DNA from: Rhodoferax sp.
GTDB taxonomy: Bacteria; Pseudomonadota; Gammaproteobacteria; Burkholderiales; Burkholderiaceae_C
Direction: 5' to 3'
Length of the DNA stretch: 64,000 nucleotides
Assembly: GCF_030697375.1 (NCBI RefSeq)
Contig: NZ_JAUYQD010000026.1
Span: forward strand, 62,001 to 126,000
How positions within the stretch are numbered: the first letter of the stretch is position 1; each line of letters begins with the position of its first letter. A model generated the notes under the pieces. The model saw nothing but the letters and a program-made list of their open reading frames with translations. It ran no database searches and was not told where the DNA came from. The position numbers were made by a program, and so were the translations under genes. Positions 30,600-39,738 of this stretch are shown piece by piece.

Positions 30600-31420
30600 G
30601 CTGCCTCCGCCTGTTTTTTCACCGGGCCGGGATCGTTGCCAATGTCCAGCGAGAAAAAGGGAAAACGACGGTATCCGCGCTCCCCTTGCTCCAGGGCATG
30701 CGCAGCGGCGCCCGGCAGACGCAGCATCAGGCTCAACATTTCTCCGGCGGTCGGGGTAAAGCCCATGTCGGTCAGCGCCGCCGCAATGACACCGGGCATG
30801 GCCAAGGGGTGGTCGGCCAGGGTTTCGAGACGCACCCGATTGTCAGCGAGCCACTGGGTACACCCAGGGCCCAAATTCGCCGACAACGCCGCCAGGGTTT
30901 GGAGCACCGGCTGCGCGCACCGCCCACCATAGGCGGCAAATCCAGGGGGATGTTCGGCCTCTGGCCACACCTGCATCTTGCCATTGGCTGGCGGCGCGGC
31001 AAATGCCGATTGCCACGCGTTGAGCATGCACCCACATTGCGTCCAACGCTCCATCGCGTGATAGACCTCTCGCGATCCGCCCGACACGCCGGCGCCAGCG
31101 GCCAATGCGGCCATCAACGCAGCAGCTGCGGGCGACCCGCCAACACTGGCGGCCATGGCCGCATGCACGGATGGGTCACGCGGACCGGGATTTGCAATGG
31201 CAATGGCCAGAATTTCCAGCGAGCGCAGCATAGGGCTGGAGGGGCGTTCGCCCCGAAACAGCAAAAACAAATACTCCAAATACGTCGCTTGCTGCAAAAC
31301 TTCGCCGTATACGTCATAACCATGGCAATACGCAGTTCTGGCGGCAAAAGGATTGTCCGGTTCTGGCTCTTCGGACCAGATACGGGTATGGATCAAGTCC
31401 GGCTTTTCTGTCTGGCTCAT
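30596..31420 (-). CDS. Citrate-synthase-fold protein 1 (citryl-CoA-lyase-like)
   Basis: Protein of 274 residues from the same superfamily as its downstream partner but clearly diverged from it. Visible blocks are YCHGYDVYGEVLQQATYLEY near the N-terminus, then DPSVHAAMAASVGGSP and GVSGGSREVYHAM, where the citrate-synthase GPAHGGANE histidine appears as Ser, and LAMPGVIAAALTDMGF, where the catalytic Asp is absent. It starts 10 bp after the SDR gene. It probably forms a complex with protein 2. Activity on an acyl-CoA is plausible but not shown. Confidence 0.65.
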   Translation of the reverse strand: MSQTEKPDLIHTRIWSEEPEPDNPFAARTAYCHGYDVYGEVLQQATYLEYLFLLFRGERPSSPMLRSLEILAIAIANPGPRDPSVHAAMAASVGGSPAAAALMAALAAGAGVSGGSREVYHAMERWTQCGCMLNAWQSAFAAPPANGKMQVWPEAEHPPGFAAYGGRCAQPVLQTLAALSANLGPGCTQWLADNRVRLETLADHPLAMPGVIAAALTDMGFTPTAGEMLSLMLRLPGAAAHALEQGERGYRRFPFFSLDIGNDPGPVKKQAEAA

Positions 31421-31430
31421 GTCGAGGGCG

Positions 31431-32183
31431 CTATAGCAGCAGAGTCATGCCACCGTCGACCACCAGTTCGGTGCCGACAACATAGGAAGCGTCGTCGGAA
31501 GCCAGGAACAGGGCAACTTTGGCGACCTCTTCCGACGATGCGAACCGTTTCATCGGAGACCTGAGCGTGAAGTCCGCCCGCGCGGCTTGCGCCACTTCTT
31601 TCGGTACGTCCCACCGTCCAAAACCAGGCGTGTCGGTAGGTCCAGGGCTGATGGCGTTGACGCGAATGCCACGGTCAATCAGTTCCCGAGCGAGCGACTG
31701 GACCAGGGATCGCAACGCCGCTTTGCAGGCCGCGTAAACGCTAAATGCCGGAGCCCCCACCTGGTTGGAAATGGACGTGGTGACCATGACCGAAGACCCC
31801 TGGGCCAAGACCGGAAGCGCCTTCTGGATGAGGAAGAAAACCCCTTTGAAGTTGGCCCCCGCCTGCGCGTCGAACTGCGCCTCCGTCACGAACTCGAAGG
31901 GTGCCGGTGCGGCAATGGCCGCATTCACGAACAAGATGTCCAGCCGACCAAAACGATCCTGAACCGTGCGAACAAGTTGTTCGATGTCTTCCATCTTTCC
32001 TGCATCGCTCTGAATAGCCACGGTGCCATGGCCCAAGGATTCGCGAGCCTGCTCCAAAACCACCGGGTCGCGCCCCGTAATGGCCACTCGCGCACCCTGC
32101 TCCAAAAACAGTTTGGCTGTCGCCAAACCTATCCCACTGCTGCCGCCCGTAATAAGCGCCGTCTTTCCTTCAAGTTTCTTCAT
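31431..32183 (-). CDS. Short-chain dehydrogenase/reductase (SDR)
   Basis: NAD(P)-dependent oxidoreductase of the classical SDR family. Rossmann motif TGGSSGIG near 13-20, NAA-type structural motif (VNAAIAAP), catalytic Ser in VTTSISNQ, YxxxK as YAACKAA, and C-terminal GTELVVDGG. The frame opens with GTG at 32189; the ATG two codons later is preferred because AGGAAAGG precedes it. It lies between the ThDP enzyme (11 bp) and the citrate-synthase-like pair, suggesting it reduces or oxidises the product of the ThDP reaction. Confidence 0.88.
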   Translation of the reverse strand: MKKLEGKTALITGGSSGIGLATAKLFLEQGARVAITGRDPVVLEQARESLGHGTVAIQSDAGKMEDIEQLVRTVQDRFGRLDILFVNAAIAAPAPFEFVTEAQFDAQAGANFKGVFFLIQKALPVLAQGSSVMVTTSISNQVGAPAFSVYAACKAALRSLVQSLARELIDRGIRVNAISPGPTDTPGFGRWDVPKEVAQAARADFTLRSPMKRFASSEEVAKVALFLASDDASYVVGTELVVDGGMTLLL

Positions 32184-32194
32184 CTTCACCTTTC

Positions 32195-34069
32195 CTAATT
32201 TTCAGTTCCTAATGTCTTCATCCGCAAGTTCATAGGCGGAACCTCTTCCCCGTCGATCCGCACATCCAATAGCGTAGGCCCCTTGCGCGAGAAAATCGCA
32301 TCCATGTCCAGCGCGTCCATGTCTTCGGGCGAGCGAATGATGTGGCCCGGGATGCCCATCGATTCGGCCTGCATGCGAAAGTCCACCGCCGGCAATTGAA
32401 AAGCCGTGCGCTCGGCGCCCGCGAGCCGCTGCCCATGTTTGACCATGCCCAGGGCGCCGTCATTCAGAATGACAAACACCACCGTGAGCTTTTCCGCTTC
32501 CGCCACGGAGATCTCCTGCCCATTCATCAGGTAACTGCCATCGCCGGTGATACACACCACCGGGCAGCCAGGGTTGCCACGGGCACACCCCACCGCCGCG
32601 CCAATGGCCCAGCCCATGGGCGCAAAGTCCATCAACACACGCAACCAGCCCGCGTCGCCCCGGCGGCGTTTGTCGCCGCCGTTGCGCGCTTCGTAGCCAT
32701 GTTGACGGGCAACACGGCGGTCATGCGGCTGTAGGTAATGAATGGCCCATGCGGTGCTGTTGCCCGCGTCGGCAAAGAAACGGGTGCTGGGAGGGCAATG
32801 TCGCGAGAGCTCCCGCATGACACGCTGCGGCTTGATGGGGCTTGCGTTGGACACAAATTTGCCAGTTTCCAGGAGCATGTAATCGGGGTTTTTCAGCCCA
32901 ATCTTGGCTTCCACCGCGGTGTGTTCCTCCACCAGCATTTCAATCAGCCGCTCGCACACGGAGCGAATACGCCCACGCACATGCAGGCGCGCCATGGGAG
33001 AGCGCAGCAAGTGATCTTCTGACGAATCGATATGCACCAAACGCTGGTTCAGCACCGTGGTGGACCATGCGCCACTGGTCCACTCCCCTAAACTGGTGCC
33101 GATGGCCAGAATCAAATCCGGTTCGTCTTGCAACAGTGCGTCCGCAGTCAGGTGGCCCGCGAAACCAAAGACACCCCGGTACAGGCGGTGGCGCGTATTG
33201 ACCAGGCCCTTGCCGTCCGGGGACGTTACAAAGCGTGAATCGGTCATCTCGGCCAATTTGATGATGGCCTCAATGGATTCGCCGCAGCTATGGCCTCCGC
33301 CAATCAAAATGACCATGCGCCGTGCCCGCTTGACTTCGTCACACAAGGCCCGCACCAGCGTGTCGTCCACCAATGCAGCCCGGTGCAGCAGCGAGCTCAG
33401 GTTGTACGATGGCACCCTGCTCTCAATCGGTGTGCGCAGAATGTCCACCGGAATGGAGAGGTGCGATGGCCCCCGCGGGGCCTTGGACGCGCGCATCAAG
33501 GCGTTGACCAGCTTGCTCTCAATTTGGTCGGCGTGGGAAATTAAAGTGTCGTAGCGCGTGCAGTGGCGAAACATGCCCAGCGTATTGACCCCCGTACAGG
33601 CGGACTCCTGCAATGCCTTCTTGCCAAAGGAGGGCAAGGCGGGCTGGCCGGTGATGGCCAGCATGGGAACCCCGTTGTCGTAGGCGCAGGCCACTCCCGT
33701 CAGCAGGTTGGTAGCCCCCGGACCCGAGGTGGCGCAACACACGCCCATTTTCCCGGTTTCGCGGGCATAACCGTCGGCCATGAACGCGGCCCCCGTCTCG
33801 TGGCGCGCCAGCACTTGCCGGGGGCCACCACGCCGCTCGCTGCGGGCCAGGGCGTTGTAGAGAGGTTCGATAGCGCCACCGGGGACCCCAAAAACATACT
33901 CCACCCCGAGTTGCTCCAAATACGCAACGATCAGGTCGGCAACTTCCGGGTGGGTGAACGAAGAATCGACGGGCCCGCCATCCGAGCGGGGCGATCCGCT
34001 AGGGTGCAGAAACGCATTCACCGAACCATGGGCCACGTTAAAGCGGCATTGCAGTTCATCAGTATTCAT
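32195..34069 (-). CDS. Thiamine-diphosphate enzyme, acetolactate-synthase-like
   Basis: ThDP-dependent carboligase or lyase of 624 residues. The N-terminal PYR domain has the catalytic Glu91 (ARHETGAAFMADGYAR); the middle domain follows; the C-terminal PP domain has the ThDP/Mg motif CITGDGSYLMNGQEIS...ILNDGALG. A basic insertion (RNGGDKRRRGDAG) sits before the PP domain. It resembles acetolactate synthase, sulfoacetaldehyde acetyltransferase and benzaldehyde lyase but is not the housekeeping IlvI (no IlvH partner here). The ATG at 34069 gives a normal start; an upstream frame to 34141 adds no homologous sequence. First gene of the cluster. Confidence 0.8.
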   Translation of the reverse strand: MNTDELQCRFNVAHGSVNAFLHPSGSPRSDGGPVDSSFTHPEVADLIVAYLEQLGVEYVFGVPGGAIEPLYNALARSERRGGPRQVLARHETGAAFMADGYARETGKMGVCCATSGPGATNLLTGVACAYDNGVPMLAITGQPALPSFGKKALQESACTGVNTLGMFRHCTRYDTLISHADQIESKLVNALMRASKAPRGPSHLSIPVDILRTPIESRVPSYNLSSLLHRAALVDDTLVRALCDEVKRARRMVILIGGGHSCGESIEAIIKLAEMTDSRFVTSPDGKGLVNTRHRLYRGVFGFAGHLTADALLQDEPDLILAIGTSLGEWTSGAWSTTVLNQRLVHIDSSEDHLLRSPMARLHVRGRIRSVCERLIEMLVEEHTAVEAKIGLKNPDYMLLETGKFVSNASPIKPQRVMRELSRHCPPSTRFFADAGNSTAWAIHYLQPHDRRVARQHGYEARNGGDKRRRGDAGWLRVLMDFAPMGWAIGAAVGCARGNPGCPVVCITGDGSYLMNGQEISVAEAEKLTVVFVILNDGALGMVKHGQRLAGAERTAFQLPAVDFRMQAESMGIPGHIIRSPEDMDALDMDAIFSRKGPTLLDVRIDGEEVPPMNLRMKTLGTEN

Positions 34070-34317
34070 AGTACTTCTTGTTTTTGCCAACGACACAGAC
34101 GACCCCGTCCAAGACGGCGCTGAAGGCTGGCAGCATGGCATTAAATGCAGCTTTGCGCAATAGTTCGCATCAAGTCAATTGCATTTGGGGGGTGTGCATG
34201 GCCCTAGCGAATACCCTAGGTCCCGCGTGAAAATCCGTATTGACAAACCGCCGTCGCGTATTGGCTTCAGTGGAGGGTCGGCGCTAATCTCAACACCGAC
34301 ATACCACAAGGCCAATC
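34070..34317. promoter_or_regulatory. Divergent promoter region, ThDP cluster and chemoreceptor
   Basis: About 250 bp between divergent starts; no gene or repeat seen. TATTGACA at 34238-34245 fits a -35 box toward the chemoreceptor but is not proven. Regulators binding here could control both the metabolic/sensing cluster and the chemotaxis-polyol unit. Confidence 0.4.
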
Positions 34318-35937
34318 ATGAAATTCTTATTGACGATGCGCATCAGTCAACAACTGGGCCTGGCTTTCGGAACCATCGTTCTCCTCATCCTTATTCTGGC
34401 TGGAACGGCGTGGAGCCGCATTGCCACCATGCAAAGCGACTATGAATCCCTGGTCGATCAAACCCTTCCGACCTTAACCGCCTTGAGCGAGGTCAACGAC
34501 AGACTGCAAGTCATCCGAACCTCCGAACTCAAACATTTGGCGGCCCTCACCATGCCCGCCAAAGACCGGGAAGAACAGGCCGTGTTGGCGGCGGTCAAGG
34601 ACTTCGACACCGCATTGGAACGCTACACCACCACCAGCGTCCCGTTGGCGGACCCTTCACTTCAGTCCGCGCTCAGCGATGCGATTGCCAAGTTTCACGC
34701 GGCGAGAAGCACTTTTCTCCAAATGTCCAACTCCGCAGCGGGCGCGGAAACCGAGCGCGCGGTTGAAGCCAGTGACTACTTCAGCGGTGCAGGTCAGAAG
34801 GTCTACCAAGGTGCGTACAACGCGGTGCACACCTTGTGGCTGCACCATTTGAACCAGGCGGAAGTCGCCAAAAATCGGGGGCGAGAGACATTGACCGCCT
34901 CACACCGATGGCTGGCCTTGGCGGCCGGCGCCGCCGCGCTGTTGTCCATTGCGCTGGCCGTCTTGATTCCCCGGCGATTGATGCGGCAACTGGGCGGCGA
35001 GCCCACCGAAGTCGCCAAAATTGCAAGAAACATTGCCAACGGTGACCTGAGCACGCCCATCCAAATGACAGGTGGCACGCGGCTGAGCGTCATGGGCTCC
35101 ATGTCCGTGATGCAAGCGCAACTGGGCGCACTGATCCAGTCCGTCAAGCAAGCCGCCGGGGGGATTTTGGTGAGCACGGCGGAAATCGCCAACGGCAGCA
35201 TGGACCTCAGCATGCGCACCGAGCAGCAAGCCAGCGCCTTGGAAGAAACCGCAGCGTCCATGGAAGAGCTCAGCTCCACGGTCAAACAAAATGCCGATAG
35301 CGCTGGCCTGGCCAACCAAATGGCGATCACCGCGAGCACCGTCGCCAACAAGGGCGGGGATGTGGTGAACCAGGTGGTGGAAACCATGAAGGGCATCAAC
35401 GATTCTTCTAAAAAAATATCAGACATCATCAGCGTCATCGACGGCATTGCCTTCCAGACCAACATCCTGGCCCTCAATGCCGCAGTAGAAGCCGCGCGTG
35501 CGGGTGAACAGGGCCGGGGCTTCGCCGTGGTCGCCAGCGAAGTCCGCAGTCTGGCCGGTCGCTCTGCCCAAGCCGCCAAAGAGATCAAGACCTTGATCAG
35601 CGCCAGCGTGTCGCGTGTGGAGCACGGTACCGCCTTGGTGGACAAAGCCGGAGTCACCATGGTGGAAGTGGTCCACGCCATTGAACGCGTCGCTGACCTC
35701 ATGGCCGAAATCAATGCAGCCAACAGTGCGCAAGCTTTGGGTGTGGCGCAGGTTGGCGAGGCGGTCACCCAAATGGACCAAACCACGCAACAGAATGCGG
35801 CCCTGGTGGAGCAAATGGCGGCCTCCGCGTCCAGCCTGAGAGATCTGGCAAACGCGCAGGTACAGGCCGTTGCCGTATTCACCCTGCCCCCTGATGACGA
35901 TTCAACGCCTATGCGCGCGCTTGCCTTCCACCCCTAA
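34318..35937 (+). CDS. Methyl-accepting chemotaxis protein
   Basis: Inner-membrane chemoreceptor of 539 residues. TM1 (about 12-32), a four-helix-bundle periplasmic domain (33-197), TM2 (198-217), HAMP, then a cytoplasmic signalling domain with the hairpin tip [28 protein letters not shown]. No C-terminal CheR-binding pentapeptide is present. The first ABC binding-protein paralogue begins 7 bp after its stop, so receptor and binding protein are probably made together. This fits taxis towards a polyol via a binding protein, as with Tar and MalE, which is inference. Confidence 0.93.
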   Translation: MKFLLTMRISQQLGLAFGTIVLLILILAGTAWSRIATMQSDYESLVDQTLPTLTALSEVNDRLQVIRTSELKHLAALTMPAKDREEQAVLAAVKDFDTALERYTTTSVPLADPSLQSALSDAIAKFHAARSTFLQMSNSAAGAETERAVEASDYFSGAGQKVYQGAYNAVHTLWLHHLNQAEVAKNRGRETLTASHRWLALAAGAAALLSIALAVLIPRRLMRQLGGEPTEVAKIARNIANGDLSTPIQMTGGTRLSVMGSMSVMQAQLGALIQSVKQAAGGILVSTAEIANGSMDLSMRTEQQASALEETAASMEELSSTVKQNADSAGLANQMAITASTVANKGGDVVNQVVETMKGINDSSKKISDIISVIDGIAFQTNILALNAAVEAARAGEQGRGFAVVASEVRSLAGRSAQAAKEIKTLISASVSRVEHGTALVDKAGVTMVEVVHAIERVADLMAEINAANSAQALGVAQVGEAVTQMDQTTQQNAALVEQMAASASSLRDLANAQVQAVAVFTLPPDDDSTPMRALAFHP

Positions 35938-35944
35938 AAACGCC

Positions 35945-37249
35945 ATGAAAACACGCCACCGAATTGCATTGATACTGTGCCCCCTATGGGTGTCTGCCCA
36001 TGCCGCCACCGAGCTGATCGTCGCCACCGTTAACAACAGCCATATGGTGACGATGCAAAAACTGTCACCTGTTTTTGAGCAAGAAAACCCGGACATCAAA
36101 GTGAAGTGGATGGTCCTTCAGGAGAGTGAGCTCAGGGCGCGCGTCAGCGCGGACATCGCGAGCAAATCGGGGCAGTTTGACGTCGTAACGATCGGCATGT
36201 ACGAAACCCCCATCTGGGCTAAAAAGGGCTGGCTGGAAGAAATAAAACCCGACACCAAATACGACGTTAGGGATCTTCTGCCCGCGATTCGCGACGGTTT
36301 GTCCCACCAGGGAAAGTTGTATGCAGCCCCCTTTTACGGCGAGAGCTCCATGACCATGTACCGCCGTGACCTGCTGGAGAAGACCGGCCTTGGCATGCCG
36401 TCACAGCCGACGTGGGAACAGATTCGGGTGATCGCCTCCAAAGTCCACAAGCCGTCCGAGGGGGTCTATGGGATCTGTTTGCGTGGAAAGCCCGGTTGGG
36501 GAGACAACATGGCCTTGGTGAGCACCATGGTGAACTCCTTTGGAGGGCAATGGTTTGACATGGCATGGAAGCCGCAAATCGATACCCTACCCTGGACCCA
36601 AGCCATTTCCTTTTATGTCGATCTGTTGCAAAAATATGGCCCCCCGGATGCGGCTACCAACAGCTTCAATGAAAACCTGAACCTTTTTAATGCGGGCAAG
36701 TGCGCCATGTGGATTGACGCAACCATTGCAGCGTCCTTCATCACCGACCCCCAGAAGTCCAAGGTTGCCGACAAAGTGGCGTTTGCCCAAGCCCCTTCTG
36801 CGGTCACGTCCAAAGGCGCCAATTGGCTATGGGCATGGTCTCTGGCCATTCCTTCCGTTTCGGCAAAGACCCCTGAAGCCCAGCGCTTTATCCGCTGGGC
36901 CACGTCCAAAGAGTATGTGCAACTGGTGGGCACCCGCATGGGATGGAACCAGGTGCCTACCGGAACGCGCATTTCAACCTACCGCAACCCGAACTTCATC
37001 AAAGGGAACCGCTGGGCCTACTCTGAAGCCAGCGCCATTGCCCTGTCCAACCCCACGGACGCCACCTTGCCGCACAGCCCTTACGTGGGCATCCAATTTG
37101 TCGCCATTCCAGAGTTCCAAGCGGTGGGCCAGACGACAGGAAACTTCGTCAACGAAGCGCTCGCGGGCAAACTAACGGTCCCGCAGGCCTTGCATGCCGC
37201 CCAGCTCGCCGCGGACCAAGAGATGCGCAAAGCAGGCTATTACAAATGA
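35945..37249 (+). CDS. Polyol/sugar ABC binding protein, diverged paralogue
   Basis: Periplasmic binding protein of 434 residues (ABC family 1) with a signal peptide ending SAHAATE. It is the same length as the next gene and highly similar: over an 78-residue N-terminal stretch I count 54 identities. Conserved blocks are GQFDVVTIGMYETPIW, CLRGKPGWGDN and MWIDATIAASFITDP. The frame is open from 35870 inside the receptor gene; ATG 35945 gives the signal peptide. It is adjacent to the chemoreceptor, not to the permeases. It could be a chemotaxis co-receptor or a binding protein with a different substrate. Confidence 0.87.
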   Translation: MKTRHRIALILCPLWVSAHAATELIVATVNNSHMVTMQKLSPVFEQENPDIKVKWMVLQESELRARVSADIASKSGQFDVVTIGMYETPIWAKKGWLEEIKPDTKYDVRDLLPAIRDGLSHQGKLYAAPFYGESSMTMYRRDLLEKTGLGMPSQPTWEQIRVIASKVHKPSEGVYGICLRGKPGWGDNMALVSTMVNSFGGQWFDMAWKPQIDTLPWTQAISFYVDLLQKYGPPDAATNSFNENLNLFNAGKCAMWIDATIAASFITDPQKSKVADKVAFAQAPSAVTSKGANWLWAWSLAIPSVSAKTPEAQRFIRWATSKEYVQLVGTRMGWNQVPTGTRISTYRNPNFIKGNRWAYSEASAIALSNPTDATLPHSPYVGIQFVAIPEFQAVGQTTGNFVNEALAGKLTVPQALHAAQLAADQEMRKAGYYK

Positions 37250-37482
37250 CGGCGCGGAGGGCCGGCCCACCCACGCACCCTCCCCACGATTTCTAAACTG
37301 AATTGCCCACCATCAATACGATTTCGTCTAGTCAAGGGAAAACCCTGAGCATTGTCTGCAATTCAGTACAGGCATTCGATGGATCGGTATTAACGTTTGA
37401 GGGGCTGCGCTCCTACTATTCAGTCCTGTCGATGTGAAGCTGGCATCGACTAAACCCCGAACATCAACCAGGAGACAGACCC
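37250..37482. promoter_or_regulatory. Intergenic promoter region before the main polyol operon
   Basis: 233 bp with no gene. CTGAATTG (37298-37305) and its inverse CAATTCAG (37359-37366) lie 53 bp apart, a possible AraC-type regulator or looping site. A good ribosome site (CAGGAGA) precedes the next gene. The spacer suggests that the second binding-protein gene has its own promoter. Confidence 0.4.
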
Positions 37483-38787
37483 ATGAAACTCAAAGCATCA
37501 CTGGCATTGGCCTTTGGACTGCTGGCCGGCGCAGCCCATGCCGACACCGAACTGGTCGTGGCGACCGTGAACAACGGCCACATGATCGAAATGCAAAAGC
37601 TCACCAAACACTTTGAAGCGGCCAACCCCGGCATCAAAGTGAAGTGGGTCACCTTGGAAGAAGGTGTGCTGCGCCAGCGCGTCACCACCGACATCGCCAC
37701 CAAAGGTGGCCAGTTCGACGTGATGACCATCGGCATGTACGAAACCCCCATCTGGGGCAAAAAGGGCTGGCTGACCGAGCTCAAGACGGACGCGGCCTAC
37801 GACGTGGACGACTTGCTGCCCGCCATGCGCAACGGCCTGTCGGTCAGCGGCAAACTGTTTGCAGCGCCCTTCTACGGCGAGAGCTCCATGCTGATGTACC
37901 GCAAGGACCTGGCCGACAAGGCCGGCGTCAAGGTCAGCGACAAGCCCACCTGGGCCCAAGTCAAAGAGCTGGCCGCCAAGATCCACGACCCCAAAAAGGG
38001 CGTGTACGGCATCTGCCTGCGCGGCAAGCCGGGCTGGGGCGACAACATGGCTTTCCTGTCCACGCTGGTCAACACCAACGGCGGCCAGTGGTTTGACATG
38101 AACTGGAAACCCCAGCTGGAAAGCAAGCCCTGGAAAGAGTCCATCAACTTCTACGTGGACCTGTTGAAGAACTACGGCCCTCCCGGCTCATCCGCCAACA
38201 GCTTCAATGAAATTTTGGCGCTGTACAACGAAGGCAAGTGCGGCATGTGGATTGACGCGACCATCGCAGCCTCCTTCATCACCGACCCCAAGCAGTCCAA
38301 AGTGGCCGACAAGGTGGCCTTTGCACAGGCCCCCACCGGCATCACCCCCAAGGGTGCCAACTGGCTGTGGGCCTGGGCACTGGCGATTCCCGCAGGATCG
38401 CAAAAGACCGTGGAAGCGCAGAAGTTCATCTCCTGGGCCACCAGCAAGGACTACATCAACCTGGTGGGCAAGGAAGTGGGCTGGGGCAACATCCCCACCG
38501 GCACCCGCAAGAGCACCTACACCAATGCGGAGTTCCTGAAGGTGGCCAAGTTCGCCGCCGCCGAAAAAGCGGCCATTGACAGCGCCAACCCTGCGGACAG
38601 CACCCTGCCCAAGAGCCCGTATGTCGGTGTGCAGTTTGCGGCCATCCCCGAGTTCCAGGCCATTGGCACCACGGTGGGCCAGCAGATGAGCGCCGCCCTG
38701 GCGGGCAAGTCCAGCGTGGACGATGCCTTGAAAGCCGCCCAAGTGGCAGCGGACCGTGAAATGAAGAAGGCGGGCTACTACAAGTAA
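37483..38787 (+). CDS. smoE: Polyol (sorbitol/mannitol/arabitol) ABC binding protein
   Basis: Periplasmic binding protein of 434 residues, with signal peptide MKLKASLALAFGLLAGAAHA. It matches the SmoE/MtlE group that binds hexitols or pentitols. A strong hairpin terminator follows (38821-38853) before the permease genes, the usual means of making more binding protein than permease. Gene order with permeases, ATPase, polyol dehydrogenase, SDR and AraC supports a polyol transporter. Which polyol cannot be read from sequence. Confidence 0.88.
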   Translation: MKLKASLALAFGLLAGAAHADTELVVATVNNGHMIEMQKLTKHFEAANPGIKVKWVTLEEGVLRQRVTTDIATKGGQFDVMTIGMYETPIWGKKGWLTELKTDAAYDVDDLLPAMRNGLSVSGKLFAAPFYGESSMLMYRKDLADKAGVKVSDKPTWAQVKELAAKIHDPKKGVYGICLRGKPGWGDNMAFLSTLVNTNGGQWFDMNWKPQLESKPWKESINFYVDLLKNYGPPGSSANSFNEILALYNEGKCGMWIDATIAASFITDPKQSKVADKVAFAQAPTGITPKGANWLWAWALAIPAGSQKTVEAQKFISWATSKDYINLVGKEVGWGNIPTGTRKSTYTNAEFLKVAKFAAAEKAAIDSANPADSTLPKSPYVGVQFAAIPEFQAIGTTVGQQMSAALAGKSSVDDALKAAQVAADREMKKAGYYK

Positions 38788-38820
38788 TCCCTCCGGCCCC
38801 CTTGGGGGGGCTTGCAGGCT

Positions 38821-38853
38821 GGCGCGCGGGGCTTCTTCCGCGCGCCCTTTTTT
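38821..38853 (+). terminator. Intra-operon hairpin/attenuator after smoE
   Basis: GGCGCGCGG (38821-38829) pairs perfectly with CCGCGCGCC (38838-38846) around a short loop, followed by six T residues (38848-38853). Another C-rich/G-rich hairpin lies just upstream at about 38796-38810. It would reduce read-through from the binding-protein gene to the transporter genes. Confidence 0.85.
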
Positions 38854-38869
38854 CTCGCGAGGCACTGCC

Positions 38870-39730
38870 ATGAAACGACTACTCCCCCGCGCCCTGATGG
38901 CGCCCGCCGTGCTCACGCTCTTCCTGTGGATGATCGTGCCGCTGGTGATGACGATCTATTTCTCCGTCATCCGCTACAACCTGATGCAGCCCGACCAGGT
39001 GGGCTTTATCGGCCTGGAGAATTTTCACTACTTCATGACCGACCCCTCCTTCGGGCCGGCGGTGATGAACACCTTGCTGCTGCTGGGCAGTGTGATTGTG
39101 CTCACGGTGGTGGGTGGCGTTCTGATCGCCCTGCTGATCGACGAACCTTTCCCCGGACGCGCGCTGGTGCGCATCCTGCTGATCTCCCCCTTCTTTGTCA
39201 TGCCCACGGTCAACGCACTGCTGTGGAAGCACATGATGATGAACCCGATCTACGGCGTGCTGGCCCAGGTCTGGATCTTCTTTGGCGCCACGCCCGTGGA
39301 CTGGCTGACCGACTGGCCGCTGTGGAGCGTGATCCTGATCGTGTCCTGGCAGTGGCTGCCCTTTGCCACGCTGATCTTCATCACCGCGCTGCAAGGCATG
39401 AACCGCGAGCAGTTGGAGGCCTCCCGCATGGACGGCGCCAACTACCTGCAGCAGCTGCGCTACCTCTACATCCCGCACCTGGGCCGCTCGGTGGCCGTGG
39501 TGGTGATGATCGAGATGATCTTCCTGCTCAGCGTGTTCGCCGAGATCTACACCACCACCGGGGGCGGCCCGGGCGACGCCAGCACCAATGTGGCTTTCCT
39601 GATCTTCAAGCAGGCACTCTTGAACTTCGATGCGGGGGTGGCCTCGGCCGGCGCCTTGTTTGCCGTGGTACTGGCCAACATCGCCGCCGTCTTCCTGATC
39701 CGCATGGTCGGCAAAAACCTCGACAAGTGA
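38870..39730 (+). CDS. smoF: Polyol ABC transporter permease 1 (MalF type)
   Basis: Inner-membrane permease of 286 residues with six predicted helices. The EAA loop that contacts the ATPase reads EQLEASRMDGANYLQQLRYLYIPHLG. The N-terminus LMAPAVLTLFLWMIVPLVMTIYFS is typical of SmoF/MtlF. It ends 8 bp before the second permease. A 585-codon frame starting at 38812 in another reading frame is a fusion of shadow sequence and permease 2 and is not used. Confidence 0.93.
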   Translation: MKRLLPRALMAPAVLTLFLWMIVPLVMTIYFSVIRYNLMQPDQVGFIGLENFHYFMTDPSFGPAVMNTLLLLGSVIVLTVVGGVLIALLIDEPFPGRALVRILLISPFFVMPTVNALLWKHMMMNPIYGVLAQVWIFFGATPVDWLTDWPLWSVILIVSWQWLPFATLIFITALQGMNREQLEASRMDGANYLQQLRYLYIPHLGRSVAVVVMIEMIFLLSVFAEIYTTTGGGPGDASTNVAFLIFKQALLNFDAGVASAGALFAVVLANIAAVFLIRMVGKNLDK

Positions 39731-39738
39731 GCATCCCC

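Noticed and set aside
38812..39738. Upstream extension of the permease 2 frame
   Set aside because: It lies in another frame across permease 1; the real start is ATG 39739.
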